From assembly GCF_964275005.1 (NCBI RefSeq), contig NC_092702.1, positions 3,597,501 through 3,661,500 of the forward strand: 64,000 nt of DNA, written 5' to 3'. Under the pieces are notes generated by a model that was not told the DNA's origin, did no database searches, and worked only from the letters and a program-made list of their open reading frames with translations. Below are positions 1 to 12,205 of the stretch, in pieces. How positions within the stretch are numbered: the first letter of the stretch is position 1; every line of letters starts with the position of its first letter. This stretch comes from Diadema setosum. Its lineage: Eukaryota; Echinodermata; Echinoidea; Diadematoida; Diadematidae. Made by a program: the position numbers and the translations under genes.

Positions 1-1127
1 ATGATGACCCGGACGATGATAATGGTAAAAACATGACGATGATAATGACGAAGTCGGTGCTTAACATCACGTATATTTCATTTTTGTTTCAGATCATATT
101 TCAGATCATGTAAGGAATGAATTTCGCTAAGTGAAGCACAGAATAACAGTATCATATCTACACAGTAAAATTAATGACACATTAATCACCTAGCGGCTAA
201 AAAGTGCAATATTGAGGGAGGAAACGTGAATGAACTAACCGTAAGATATCCTTTGAAATCATCCCTATTATTTGTGGGTAGCAAAGATTCCCCTATCCAC
301 TTGATAATGAAGTGACCAAAGATATTGACTACTGGGCAATGGGAAAGGTGCTTTCTGACCCCCTTGATCTGATGTCTCTTCTGCCCGTATACGATACGAA
401 TCAGTTTGCCCAAAGACTGCACAAGAGCAATGAAGTTTTAGATTAATCAAAGTTTTGAATCAAAACTGTTTCAAGCTACTACCAGAATGTGAATCTGAAC
501 AAAATTAAAATTCGATTGCTCATTTCGCATGAAATTAGTAAAATGTAAATTGAACTTATGACATTATTGCTCTGCACCAAGCGCCAAAAAAAAAAAAAGA
601 AGAAGAAAAAGACAGACGAAAGATGAGAGATTTCATAGACGATAGACGATTCCCCGCAGACGTCCTTGAACTAAGGCTCATTTATCAAGTCTCACCTGAT
701 GTAAAGCTGCGAATTTCTGTGTGTTCACACATCAAACACGGATTCTCATGAACTAATGATATTGGCGGAAAGGACACATAGCCTTAAGCCGATTAAGATT
801 ATCTCTGTTATTTGTCCATCCATTCGATTGTCTTTGTGCAAGATAACGTGATCGCAATCACGTCTTAGAAGAACTGAAGGTCTTACATCTACTACAGTCA
901 TGATACGAGTTGATACCCTTTATCTTCCCTGTAATTAGATGTACCAATTGAGGTCTCTATTACTTAACAAGTAGTCTGCGAGCACGGTAAGTTATCTTTG
1001 GTAGCCAATGAGATGGATATCAAGGATGTGCTCCTCCCGCTGGCGCCATCGTACCGCTGAGTATCTCCATGGTAACCGCTGACACAGGACCTATAATCGC
1101 CCATTATTCTGAATGAAGGTGCAGAAG

Positions 1128-1158
<31 letters not shown>

Positions 1159-3088
1159 CTCCAACTCTGTGAATCTAATCTGATGAGCTATAATAAGATA
1201 AGAATAATAATGATGCAACAATTAATTAGTTACTTCAACACACATGACACAGTAGGATGTTTATGTTGCCGAAAAGGATACTAGGTATACATGCCCATAT
1301 TCTGAAAGAAAAAGAGAGTAGAAAAAAGAGCAACAGTTAGCACATGAAAACTTCATAAATAGATTAAATGATAGAGCACAATGATTCATATCCATCTCCT
1401 GTTACCTATATATCTGGAGGCCCAACCACCAATAATAATTGAGCCTTTCCAACATTTTCCTCCATGTTTTGTAGTGATTTTTTTTTTCCTGCTGTCACGA
1501 CTCGATCCCTGACCTTATCTGAACTTTTAGTCGTCTATCATGATACGCACAGTGCATGAAACAAAGAGGGGAAACAAATAGACTGACAAAAATAAATAAA
1601 CAAAAACTTGTTGCTACAGAAACTATGTATGAAGAGATAGAGATAGTGATTATCTATCATAATCAAATGATCATATGTAGAGAGAGAGGAGAGCAGTCCG
1701 TTGGATTGTATAGGACTTCAACGAAACATATGAGGACATAAAAGCATAATGTTGTACCCGAGGTGATAATTGTTGGTCTTTTTTTTGCTGGATTTTGTTG
1801 ACATTTCGTCGACCAAGTATAGATAAAGGGAAGGATGAGTGTAGTCAAGATGAGATAAAAGCCGCGTCAACCTGTGTACAGTCAAACACCCCGTTCTTGA
1901 AGTGCTCGCACACCCGCGTTCACCCTTACGACGCCAGCCCTAGTTTGAGTTTCAATATATACCTAATATCACAACTAAATTTATCCTTAATGAACAAACA
2001 TTTTATTATCACTACTTTTTGACCCGTCAAATGGGGACTTCCATCGAGCATTCCTTTTCAATTAAGCTGTTTTGAACCCCGAACACATTTTCATTTGTCT
2101 GCATAGTTTGGGGCTTCAAATTATTTCGTTTCATCTGCAGGTAATCATTATTTTCATAATGTTTCTGTGTGCTATGTTGTCCGCACTTGGCTCGTTCACG
2201 TTGTGCATTGTGTATATCAAAGCTTAATCATTTTTTTTTGGTCGTCGTTGGCGAATTTCTTTTCTATTCTCTTTAAAGAAAATAAGTAGCCTCTATCATT
2301 GTTTATACCAGATACTGTTTTCATTCTTGACAGAGTTGTTACGTCAGGTCAATCTTCAGTCCTAATTTGTACGAAAACGAAAATTACATTTGTGACGCAC
2401 TACCATTCTCCTCATAATCTACTCACAATATACCGTTCTTGTAACAAATCGATTAGTTTTATCAATTTTGGTCTTCTCAGTAAATGTCGCATTAAGAACT
2501 TAAGAAGAGGAAGAAAGCGTGTGTCCTGTAAGCCCAATATACCTTCGCTTTCTTACAAGCCGGCACTTTGCAAATTGCAGGTCGAAGTAGAAAACTTTAC
2601 ACTGCATTTGTATCATATCCTATCAAGTACGTTATAATTCCCTTTTATAGCTTGATGTGAGCGAATATGGTACATATTATACAACTCTTCGGCCGTGGAA
2701 ACAACAAACATGAATAGAACAACTTGAACGTAGCTACATCATCATTATAATCATTTCATTCTTGACGTTTAGGTGATGATGGCCGAGACACAAGAAATAA
2801 CCCCGTTGACTAGGAATGGAGAAAACTTTGCCCCCTATCCTGTTATGATTAATGCACAGAAAACACAATAACGAAAATGGATCGTATTTGACTTGCGTCT
2901 GTACAACCCCGCGACGCGTAAATAAATCGGCGTCTTATCGCGACGGAGGCGCCGCGAATTCTGCGCCGCTATCGCTCAAGTGGGGGGTTGAACTGCCCGA
3001 CCTAACGCGCCGGACGTGTTAAAGAAGGCAATTATTATCGCTTTTGCATTATGCGCCCTTCATGGATATCTCGCTGTATACTCCATGT

Positions 3089-3089
<1 letters not shown>
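1..3089. other. Intergenic, no gene seen
   Basis: No supportable coding sequence. It holds a (TG)n tract at about 1134-1158, an A-run near 585-600, and a CpG-dense stretch at about 2885-3020 with many CGCG sites, which may be another short inverted-repeat element (CAACCCC at its left, GGGGGTTG at its right) or a small regulatory island. Short ORFs here show no family resemblance. Confidence 0.5.

Positions 3090-3123
<34 letters not shown>
3090..3123. repeat. Poly-T tract, 34 bases
   Basis: An unbroken run of 34 T. It may be the reverse complement of a retroposed poly-A tail, but no retroposon body is recognised beside it. Confidence 0.85.
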
Positions 3124-3125
<2 letters not shown>

Positions 3126-3463
3126 AACTGATATCGCTATCTTGCCAATTTGTTTGCTCTGGCATAATTAATGAACACACGACACACACTCCCAGAAATA
3201 CCTTCAAAATGATTTGTAATTTGTTTGACCTGGTAATGCGAGGGTTTGTGGCGTATATCGACACGGATTTAGTGGCCTTGATACGTGAAGAATGTCCCGC
3301 GTTAGTTAATATTCGATTATTTCAGAATACCTGTGCGATGTTTTCGTTGTTGCCCAAACATTTACGTTGCGAGGCAAACATATCGATATATGGAGTGGCA
3401 ATTAGAATTCATTTATGAGATTAGCATATAGGTTCGTATGGAATTTTATTGACACATACAACA

Positions 3464-3824
3464 CCCCGCGTTCACATTGGTCCCCGCGACGCGGGGACAG
3501 CCACAAGAGATCTTATCTATTTTACGACTGACCGTTCACACTGGTATCTCATCTGTCCCCGAGCTGCGGGGGCATTTTGGGGCTTGGAGCGAGCTCTGCC
3601 ACTTGAAACCAGGCATAGCGCATGCGCACATTTGATGACCACAGCTGGACGCTATCAATTTCGCCCCAAGGTCACTCTCCCCTCCAAATCTTGTCCCCGT
3701 ACCCGACTTGCTTCGCGGGGACGAGGGGACAAGTCCCAGCGAGCGTTCACATTATGGTTTTTGAGGAGAAAGTCCCACAGCTCGGGACTTTCCCCGCGTC
3801 GCGGGGACCAATGTGAACGCGGGG
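3464..3824. mobile_element. 361-bp GC-rich miniature inverted-repeat element
   Basis: Bases 3464-3497 and 3791-3824 are perfect 34-bp reverse complements beginning CCCCGCGTTCACATTGG. The outer flank on each side is ACA, a possible 3-bp target duplication. Parts of the terminal repeat recur inside (GTTCACACTGG near 3534, CGTTCACATTATGG near 3744), so subterminal repeats are present. Open frames through it (about 136 codons on the plus strand) follow from the GC-rich repeat and match no transposase. The superfamily is unassigned. Confidence 0.8.
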
Positions 3825-4740
3825 ACAGACAGCAGGAACCCCATGGGTGGCATTGCTAGCACCAGTCAAAGGTTAAGGCCAATTTTAGCCTCTGTGGCAA
3901 CTCGAGAATAATATTTATGTATTTGCTGCTAAAACCGAATGCTCTCGTGTTGGTAACTGTTCTATTTTCTTTTCTTTTTTTTACTGCGTTTAACTTTTAA
4001 TCCCCAATCCTACATAGTACAGAGTACCATGTATTCAAGATTGAAATTTGTGTATAGTCGTGTGATTATTTGATTGAGATTTTGATTTAGCAAAGAGAGA
4101 AGTGAAAGCGAAAAAAAAATATAGGCCTACATGACAACTACATGAGGAATTCTAGCGATGACAATCAAAAAACTGTGTAGTTACTGTTGAGAACCTCCCA
4201 TAATAGTATTCGATACGTCAGTGTGAGGTAACAAGCGGAAAGAGAGAACACCCTCGTTTTGTTTTTTGTTTTGTTTTTTGTTTTTTTTTGTTTTTTGTAG
4301 AAGAATGATCACTATATAGTCCAGCTATTTGAACACTGGTTTGTTTGTTGTTTCGGTCTTCGAAGAAACATGAGAAATGACGAGCAGAGTGTGAAAATAT
4401 GATTTTGTCATTGGCGGAATTTGAGAAGAATCATGTGCTCCGTCTTGTTAAAGGTAATAGGGAGCTTTAGATTTAACACGACAATTGCGTTGGCCGTTCT
4501 TCTCTCTCTCTCTCTCTGCGTCGTGTTGCAAAGTATAGTTTTAGATTACGTGAGGACGCAACCTATAAAAAGTAAAATGGCGCCCCATGTGATCATTGCA
4601 TCAAGTAGCTGTCTGCGTCGTGAATGGAGCGGACGCAAAAATAGCACAGAACGCGAAGCGAAAACTCAGGCAACGCGAAATATAAAAAGATCGATTTTGA
4701 TAAGCGATTTTGCTCATGCGTAGAACAGTTTTTTTTATGA

Positions 4741-4921
4741 TTCTTTTATTATGACCACTTGTATTATTTTGTTTTTGGATATCTCAACCACTTCAAAACC
4801 GATTCTCATCAAATAAACGTTAATTTCCTCGTAGAATTGCATGCTCTTTAATACTTCATAAGGGGTTTCCAAATACCTATGTAAATCCCCCATCTCAACC
4901 AAAATTATACCATCCCTTCAA
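4741..4921. mobile_element. Right-half remnant of the TTAA-flanked repeat family
   Basis: The stretch from TTGGATATCTCAACCA, through CAAATAAACGTTAA, to ATACCATCCCTTCAAC matches the right half of the elements at 10565, 11397 and 11818. The left half is absent and the terminal TTAA is mutated (TTCAA), so this is an old truncated copy. Confidence 0.65.
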
Positions 4922-6774
4922 CCGATTTGCATCGTGTGGTCGTGACCAACCTCATTGTTTTCAGAAAACAAGAGAAATTTGACAATGGCATCATAATCTT
5001 ATCTTTCCATTCTCGACTTCGTTGAAACTCTTGCTATTTATTATGTTTGTTAGAAACGGCTATTTTTTTTAAAGTCATACTGTAAATTTGAACATGGAAT
5101 AACATTCTACTTTTAGATTTCGTTTGGAATATGTTTCTTATACCTGCCATGCATGAAAATGGATGTTTAATGCTTTATCCGTAAGGACCAACTGCCTGAA
5201 TTCTCCTGTATTTTATTCCAGCTTATCTTCCTGTCGTTCTCTTTTACGCAGGCGTTTCATTGCATCATTTTAGTAACATGTTGCAACTGCAAAGAGATCG
5301 AAAACTATGACTTGTTTCTGCAAAAAAAAAAAAAAAAAATCTATGATGCTACAAAGAGGTATTTAATTTCCAGATAATCCTGTAATCAGATAGTTTTCTT
5401 GAACGCTAAAACTGATGTAACAGTTGCGGTTACTCACTATTCGCTGAATATTAAAAATTACAAGTTGTCTTATTTTTACATTTTCAGTTCACGTGTTCCG
5501 TTTTAAGTCTGCTTTTGTTTTCCTTTTTTTTCGTATTTTTTCTTATCTATTGAAGAGTGGGAGGGAGCAGACATGGTGAAGGCAGGATTCCGAAATATGT
5601 TATGTCAATATCACCGATGATCCTTGTCAGCGGGCTTGATATCTTTCAAAACAACGCAAAATGACAGATGAAGATTTGCCCTTTTTGTGATTGGATGATT
5701 GATGATTGGATCCGCCCCACAGCTCAAACATCTGTATAGCATGTCGACGACTACTACACGAGTGCCAGCAGATCTTTAGCAGATCGCGCCATCTATTGAT
5801 GGCAACCAAAGAATGAAAAATTGGCTAAAAATATGTATCATATTATGCACCAATTATGACGGCCATTAAGCATTAGGTGGTGGTGTAGTTTCTCGATACC
5901 GGTGTATCTGGACCTTTCGTCCTTCCAATTTGGTCCTTCCGTCAAAGCGAACAGGTCCAGGGGACCAAATTGGGGGATCTATTTCAGGATTTTCCGTCTT
6001 GGGACCCCAAATCCTGATTTTACCTATTTAGTCCTAGAGTTCTTCGTGACTGTTAAGGCGATTGTGCCAAACAACTGTGAGGGCGCTCCACTCCTGTCCA
6101 CTCCAGAGTTCTTTTGTGGAAAGGCTCTATGACGAGGGCTCTGCCCCATGCACTCTCGAGCCCTACACATCTCGCCTTTGATCAAACCACATGCAACCAT
6201 TCTTTTGTGGCACATTTTGATTACGATAATAACGCTGATGCTGATGCTGATCATGATAGTGATGATAGTACATGTGCAATGTGAATGATGGTAATGATAA
6301 CCGTGCACGGCGATGATGATAATCTTTGTGAGCCTTACAGTAGTAGCAGTAGCAGTAGCAGTGGTATACGATTCTATATAGTACAGTGTATTAGCAATTT
6401 GTATTTTGTAATGATAGTCACAGTAAACACACACACACACAGACACGCATGATTATGAATATTGAATTCGATTAGATTTATTCATAGATTATATCCATCC
6501 AACAAAAGGGTAAATGTAAGATAAGGTATGCATTTCACAAAATCACTGTTGTAACAATAATCATGTACGAAATACGTCTAATACAAGGTCAATCAAGGTG
6601 AATGATAGTTTAAAAAAAAGTATTTGTGCAAATGAATGGAATAGTGAGAGGGACATTCATGAATACCATGCAAATGGTTAAGCTGAAAGAGAAGTAAAAT
6701 TGATGTAATATGATGATGAAAAGTATGATCCAATGAAAAGCAGAGCTTGTCATATGGATCACTCATTGAGTAAC

Positions 6775-6775
<1 letters not shown>

Positions 6776-6843
<68 letters not shown>

Positions 6844-6856
6844 TATATCTATATAC

Positions 6857-6887
<31 letters not shown>

Positions 6888-6934
6888 CATATATATATCT
6901 ATATACATATATATATACATATATATATATATAT
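6776..6934. repeat. (TA)n microsatellite with TATACA/TATCTA interruptions, about 155 bp
   Basis: Near-continuous TA dinucleotides, followed by higher-order TATATACATATATATC units. The Tyr/Ile frames read through it are artefacts. It is self-complementary and can extrude as a cruciform. Confidence 0.95.
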
Positions 6935-7919
6935 GTTTTCTCAAAATAAGAAATAAAAAGATAGAAAATATGGTTGTTGAAGAAAAGATAAGCTTGGGTA
7001 GGATGATATTGAGAAATAAATATGACAAAGACCAATTAGAATTTCCTTATACAGTACAAGTATCTGTCTAGGGAATTTCCCTTCACTTATTTGGCACAAT
7101 GACAAACAAAACTTGCTTGCAATGTTTTCGAGAATCTTAAGTAAATAATGCCATGAGCACGTCTTGATTGAGCCGAACGATTGCTTATTTTCTTTAGAAT
7201 ATAATATGCCAAAAGTTATTTTATGATCAGAAACAACAAGAATAGTACAACTTGGCAAGCACATTAATTACCACCCACTTGACCGAATTGTCTTTCATAA
7301 ATAATCTATCATGTCTATTGTTTGAAAAATATTATCATATTTCGACTTGCAAAAGTTTTCTTTAATTTGCGCACTCAGTTTGTTACACTTTTACACTTTC
7401 ACACGCAGGGGTCATTCTGTATAGGCCTATAATATAGCAACCCCTTTTCCCGTAAACAGGCTCAATTTTTTCAAAGTTTCACTACCAGGCGTTACATCGA
7501 CAAAGTAGACGAATAATCTATATCAAGAGTTTGGTGGGGGCGCTGTAGCATAGTAGGACACAGAGCCTCAAAGGCATATTATTTACCATTTGCAGATAAA
7601 ACAAAAACCCAGCATTAGTGCTTCAAAATAGTTCTAGAATGTGAGTTTGGGACAGAAACAACCAATGTAAAATATTGAACCAGTATAATCGATGTTAAGT
7701 ATTGTTAATTATAAAAAATGTGAACAATAGTTATAACGAAACTGTTTCCAGACTAAACCATCCACAGTTATGGTTTAATGAGAAAAATAGTGATATATCC
7801 TAATACTTTAGACTTTATTACTAAAATTCCATATGGTAGGATGTTTTGTGACACAAGTGACCTACATAATATGCATCAAAAGTGATATCTTGAACATTTT
7901 TTTTTTTTAATCACTGCTC

Positions 7920-8102
7920 CCAAGGGTAAACAGGACCTTTGATAGATGGCTCTGGTAGGATAAGACTCCCGAGTTCGATACCCGTCCAGTACTTACGTCC
8001 GTGGAGAAGATTGTTCTTGCCGACCACGTCACTCTCGACCCAGGTGTATAAATGGGTACCTGGCAGACGCTAGAAATGGGAAGGGGGGAGGGGGGGGGGG
8101 GG
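7920..8102 (+). mobile_element. tRNA-derived SINE-like element
   Basis: An A-box-like TGGCTCTGGTAGG at about 7946 is followed at tRNA spacing by a B-box GAGTTCGATACCC at about 7972, the internal RNA polymerase III promoter arrangement. Downstream, CTCGACCCAGGTGTATAAA and TGGGTACCTGGC resemble a conserved central block I recall from invertebrate SINEs. It ends in a G-rich run at 8082-8102. The family name is not assigned. Confidence 0.6.
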
Positions 8103-10369
8103 CTCTTCAACAAAAAACAAACAAAAAATTCAAACCGTAAAAATATAATATTAACAATTAAGAATATTGACGCGGCTATATCTTTCTTTGTTTATTTTTA
8201 TTTGAAGATGTTATCAAAACACTGATCTATTTACATTAAACATCGTCCAAAGTCCCTTCGAAAGATGAAAATCAACAATATCGATGTTCATTAAATTTAA
8301 GCATTGTTTTTATCGGGCCACAGGGAATTTTGTACTTCAGTAGTTTATTAAGGTGTGAAGATTCGCAATGTTAGAAGAATACCTAGCAAATCGTACTTCG
8401 GGCGAAAATGGGAGCCACTTTCTGTCGGGACAGCGGTGGCAGATAGGTCTTTCAAACCAAGGTGGAAGCAAAGGTGTTGACATTGTGACAACGTATTTTC
8501 GATTACTGAGTAGGCCTATATTTTTGCTGCTCAACAACGTTAATGTTGCCGAAGTAACACGGTTGATGCCTTTCCACATCACTAATTCATGGGACAAGGA
8601 ACTCAGATGCCGAAAACCCAGGTAGCTCGGAAGTTGGATTACGACAGTGTGATGATGTAATAATGGCCGCGCTTCTCTTTGCAATAACAATCATAGCAGT
8701 CACGATTTCCCTCTTTAGAATTTTTTCCACTGTTTACAATGTCATTAAAGAACCGCTCTTACCCAGCCGTTTGGATGACATCACTTATCAGGTTCCCGGA
8801 GAGAAATTTCGGGTAAATCTTATGTGGAATGCTGTTGTACTTAAATAATAATAATAATAATAATAATAATAAAGTTGGAACTTTCGTTTATTTTTAAGTC
8901 ACGATAAATTGCTATCAACGACGAAAGTAGAGGCTACGTAAACAGCTTTTGCAAGGAAATAGGCATTCAGTGCGTCGTTTATGCAGATGGGACAGTTGTC
9001 ATTATGTCATTACTATCACTTATGAGAAGTTGTAAGTCCATGGACAGAGACATGTTCAACAAAACGCAGCGAATTCAGTGATCCACCGGTCTGCATCACG
9101 TTGTGCGAGCATCCCGAAAACTGCGTTAGCCGCATGGTGGCGCTATTTGTATACCAAGCATGACATTCATTGAATATGAAAAAGCAACTTTAAAGGATAA
9201 ATTGACATTACATTACGCGAAATGGGAAAATTATACTTCATGAAATACCGGGTTTAATTATTGCATCCCGTTTAAGACATATCTTTTGTATTTATCTCAG
9301 TCAATCTATTTAAAATGAATGGAATATCCTGTGTTTTGCTTTGCCCGCTCCATATACTGGTTCTTTTTCTCTGATCGTCATTATTAAAGCTTAATTATCT
9401 GGTTATGAATCTCCACTTGCCTATGACCCAGAGAGATATTAGTTCTCATGATGTTTATAACTGGTGAATAGATTACATTTTAAAGATTTTGTAATTCCAT
9501 CACCTCTCATGTTTCTTGTACAGTGTATTTGTTTTAGATAAAATCTTTATTCAGACTGGTGACTGAATAAGTGTGTACAATTTATTAATGTTTAATCTAT
9601 ATTTTGCACAAACATTTTTGATGTCCGTCAAACAGTGTAATATAGATATTTTGTGTCACTACAATGTAACAATGTTGATTGGTCTGAATAAAGGCTATAA
9701 AAAGCGTCAAAAAAAAAATTCATTAGCTCAACTGGTTGAGAAACGTGCATGTGAAGCAGCTGCAGTGCGAAGGCAGAATCCAATTTAATTTCAATTCAAT
9801 TTCAATTTATTTTTACAAATCGTTCACATGTAATGCAGACCCCTTGTGGGGACATGTACATTGTTTCGTATAATTACAAAAATTGAACCAGTTTGATGTT
9901 TACATGGATGGTTGTTCGGACCTTGAAAAAGCACAGCCTGTTAAACAATGACATGCAAGGTCCTCCCCAAATATTACATGCAGATGAGGGGAAATGATAT
10001 TCAATGTATTGCAAAAAAATAGAATAAAATAAAGGGCTGATGAGAGAAACAAACACAAGAGGGAGGTGGGAAGGAAGAGAAGAAAGAAATAAAAACGGCG
10101 AGAGTAGTGACGTACCGTACAAGCATGCATGCGCCCATACAAGGTCATAATCAACGTAAGATGCAAAGAGGTTATTCTTGCACGTAATCAATCTGATTGA
10201 CTTGTCGGTGTGGCATTTTCGATTGTAAATAGGCTGATTAATTTGGTTCATTAAAAGAGTCATTTTGTATTATGTTCTTTAGATGAAAATAGAAACATCA
10301 CATGCATACAAATCATCATCATTCATGTTTTGTATATCTTTTTTTTTTATCTCTTCGCATCCCACTTTC
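8103..10369. other. Intergenic, no gene seen
   Basis: Overlapping open frames on both strands at 8337-8690 and one at 8663-8848 show no family resemblance and no clear splice sites. An (AAT)n tract lies at about 8848-8872. From 9718 a TAGCTCAACTGGTTGAG A-box-like sequence is followed by a degenerate B-box (GGCAGAATCC) and an AATTTCAATT-rich tail, possibly a decayed SINE or the 3' end of a retroposon. Confidence 0.4.
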
Positions 10370-10576
10370 GTTGATTTAGTGATAGCATACATTCGTATAA
10401 TATACATTCTGCCAATATTGTAAACAACTAACAAAAACCATTGGCCCAAATATACATGCCAGGTTTAAAGGGATGGTTGATTTAGTGATAGCATGCATTC
10501 GTATACATTCTGCCAATATTGTAAACAATTAACAAAAACCATTGGCCCAAATATACATGCCAGGTTTAAAGGGATG
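10370..10576 (+). repeat. Tandem duplication, 106-bp and 101-bp units
   Basis: 10370-10475 and 10476-10576 are near-identical; the second lacks about 5 bases (ATAAT region) and has a few substitutions. Each unit ends in TTTAAAGGGATG, the first bases of the mobile element that starts at 10565, so the duplication copied flank plus element edge and postdates the insertion. Confidence 0.85.
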
Positions 10577-10908
10577 GTATTATCGTGGAGGACTGGTGAG
10601 GATTGGGTTTTTAACTTTTTTTTTCTTTTTTTTTGCGAGATACCAAGAAACGATTTATGAAATAGTGTAAAAGCATGCCATTCTAAGAGGAATTCAAAGA
10701 TTACTTGATGAAAATCGGTTTTGGAATGGCTGAGACATCTAAAAACAAAGTAAAACAAAGCGATCGTTATAAAAGGTTCATGGGTCCCGCCTTTCATAGC
10801 ACATCTCTCTTTTGGATATCTCAGCCATTTCAAAACCAATTTTCATCAAATAAACGTTGAATTCCTCTCGGAATTACGTGCTCTCTCACATTTCATAAGA
10901 GTTTACTC

Positions 10909-10940
<32 letters not shown>

Positions 10941-10989
10941 GTTAGAATCCTGAAGTTAGGTCTCAACCGAAACTATACAATCCCTTTAA
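10565..10989. mobile_element. TTAA-flanked fold-back repeat, copy A
   Basis: Begins TTTAAAGGGATGGTA and ends TATACAATCCCTTTAA, imperfect terminal inverted repeats abutting TTAA. Inside, GGAATGGCTGAGACATC and GATATCTCAGCCATTTC are inverted, giving a fold-back structure. An A-run (10914-10940) interrupts the right half. No transposase is encoded. The ends and TTAA suggest a piggyBac-type non-autonomous element. Confidence 0.75.
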
Positions 10990-11396
10990 CTGACATGACA
11001 ATGCATGCCATATAGAAATTCATAGCGACAATCTGCATATTAACTTGTATTTATGGCAGAAGAATATCCATTGGTCATCATTGTTTTATAATAATCTTTC
11101 TCTACTGTACATACATTTTTCTCCAGATTATTTGCTGATATGCCGTTTAAAAACAACCTCCAAGCTGAATATTCTGCAAGTGACATGATCTGTCAATCAT
11201 TAAGTATATAGCCTAATGTGGTTAATAAAGATATTGAAATGAGTATACCAGATCGAGCATAAAGCAAGTGTTTCCTGTATAATGTCTTTTGTTAATGACA
11301 TCAGTAGTAACATGAAACATGGAAGTTATAATATGCTTATTCCAGCGACAGGTGATTTTTTTTTTTTCCATTTGCCTTACAAATACGTATAGTTCC

Positions 11397-11822
11397 TTAA
11401 AGGGATGGTACAGTATTGGTGGAGATGAGAATTGGGCTTTTAACTTTCTGTGAGATACCAAGAAAACACTTATGATATAGAACAGAGCATACCATTTTAA
11501 GAGGAATTCAAAGTTTATTTTATTTTGATGAGAATCGGGTTTGGAATGACTAAGACATCCAAAAACAAAGTAAAACAAAGCGATCGTAATAAAGTGTGGG
11601 TCCCACACTTAATAAGAATCGCTCCTTTTTGGATATCTCAGCCATTTCAAAACCAATTTTCATCAAATAAACGTTGAATTCCTCATAGAAAGCATGCTCT
11701 TTCATATTTCATAAGAGGTTTCTCATTATCTTCATATTTCATAAGAGGTTTCTCACTTATCTCGCAAAAAATGTTAGAAACCTGAAATTAGGTCTCAACC
11801 AAAACTATTATGATCCCTTTAA
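11397..11822. mobile_element. TTAA-flanked fold-back repeat, copy B
   Basis: Same structure as copy A: TTAAAGGGATGGTACAG at the left, TGATCCCTTTAA at the right, and the same internal inverted segment. A short internal duplication (TTCATATTTCATAAGAGG twice, about 11700-11755) is private to this copy. It shares its right TTAA with copy C. Confidence 0.75.
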
Positions 11823-12205
11823 CGGGTGTGTACAGTTCTGGTCGAGGTGAGAATTTAGCTTTTAACATTTTGCGAAATATTCAGAAACCACTCCATGAGA
11901 TGTCAAAGAGCATGCAGTTCTAAGGGGTATCAAAAGTTTATTTGATGAAAATCGGTTTTGAAATGGCTGAGGTATCCAAAAACAAGGTGAAACAAAGAGA
12001 TCTTAATAAAAGCATGGCCTGTCGCCTTTTATTATTATCACTTTTTTTGATATCTCAGCCATTTGAGAACCGATTTTCATCAAATAAACAATCCTTCTTA
12101 AAATTACATGCTCTTTCATATTTCATAAGAAGTTTCTCATTATCTCACTTAGGAATGTTCACAACATGAATCCCCACCTCAACCAGTACTGTTCAGTCCC
12201 TTTAA
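11819..12205. mobile_element. TTAA-flanked fold-back repeat, copy C
   Basis: Immediately follows copy B, sharing the TTAA at 11819-11822. The left end has diverged (TTAACGGGTGTGTACAG) and the right end is CAGTCCCTTTAA. The internal inverted segment (AAATGGCTGAGGTATCC against GATATCTCAGCCATTTG) is conserved. The open frame at 11942-12169 lies wholly inside it. Confidence 0.72.

Larger units (their letters stand above)
3825..7916. other. Intergenic, no gene seen
   Basis: Non-coding by inspection. It contains T/G-rich low-complexity sequence near 4255-4300, a right-half remnant of the TTAA-flanked family (4741-4921), a 12-bp-arm hairpin at 5925-5973, and the large TA repeat. Other short ORFs have no recognisable domain. 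Confidence 0.45.

Noticed and set aside
3449..3859. 136-codon frame on the plus strand
   Set aside because: It coincides almost exactly with the 361-bp inverted-repeat element; GC-rich repeats lack stops and no protein family is recognised.
6733..7071. Open frames with Tyr-Ile repeats
   Set aside because: They read through the TA microsatellite; composition explains the open frame.
8337..8848. Overlapping frames of 117, 85 and 61 codons
   Set aside because: No family match, both strands equally open, and no convincing splice sites.
9718..9790. A tRNA gene suggested by TAGCTCAACTGGTTGAG
   Set aside because: No acceptor stem or anticodon arm can be folded and the B-box is degenerate; at most a decayed SINE head.
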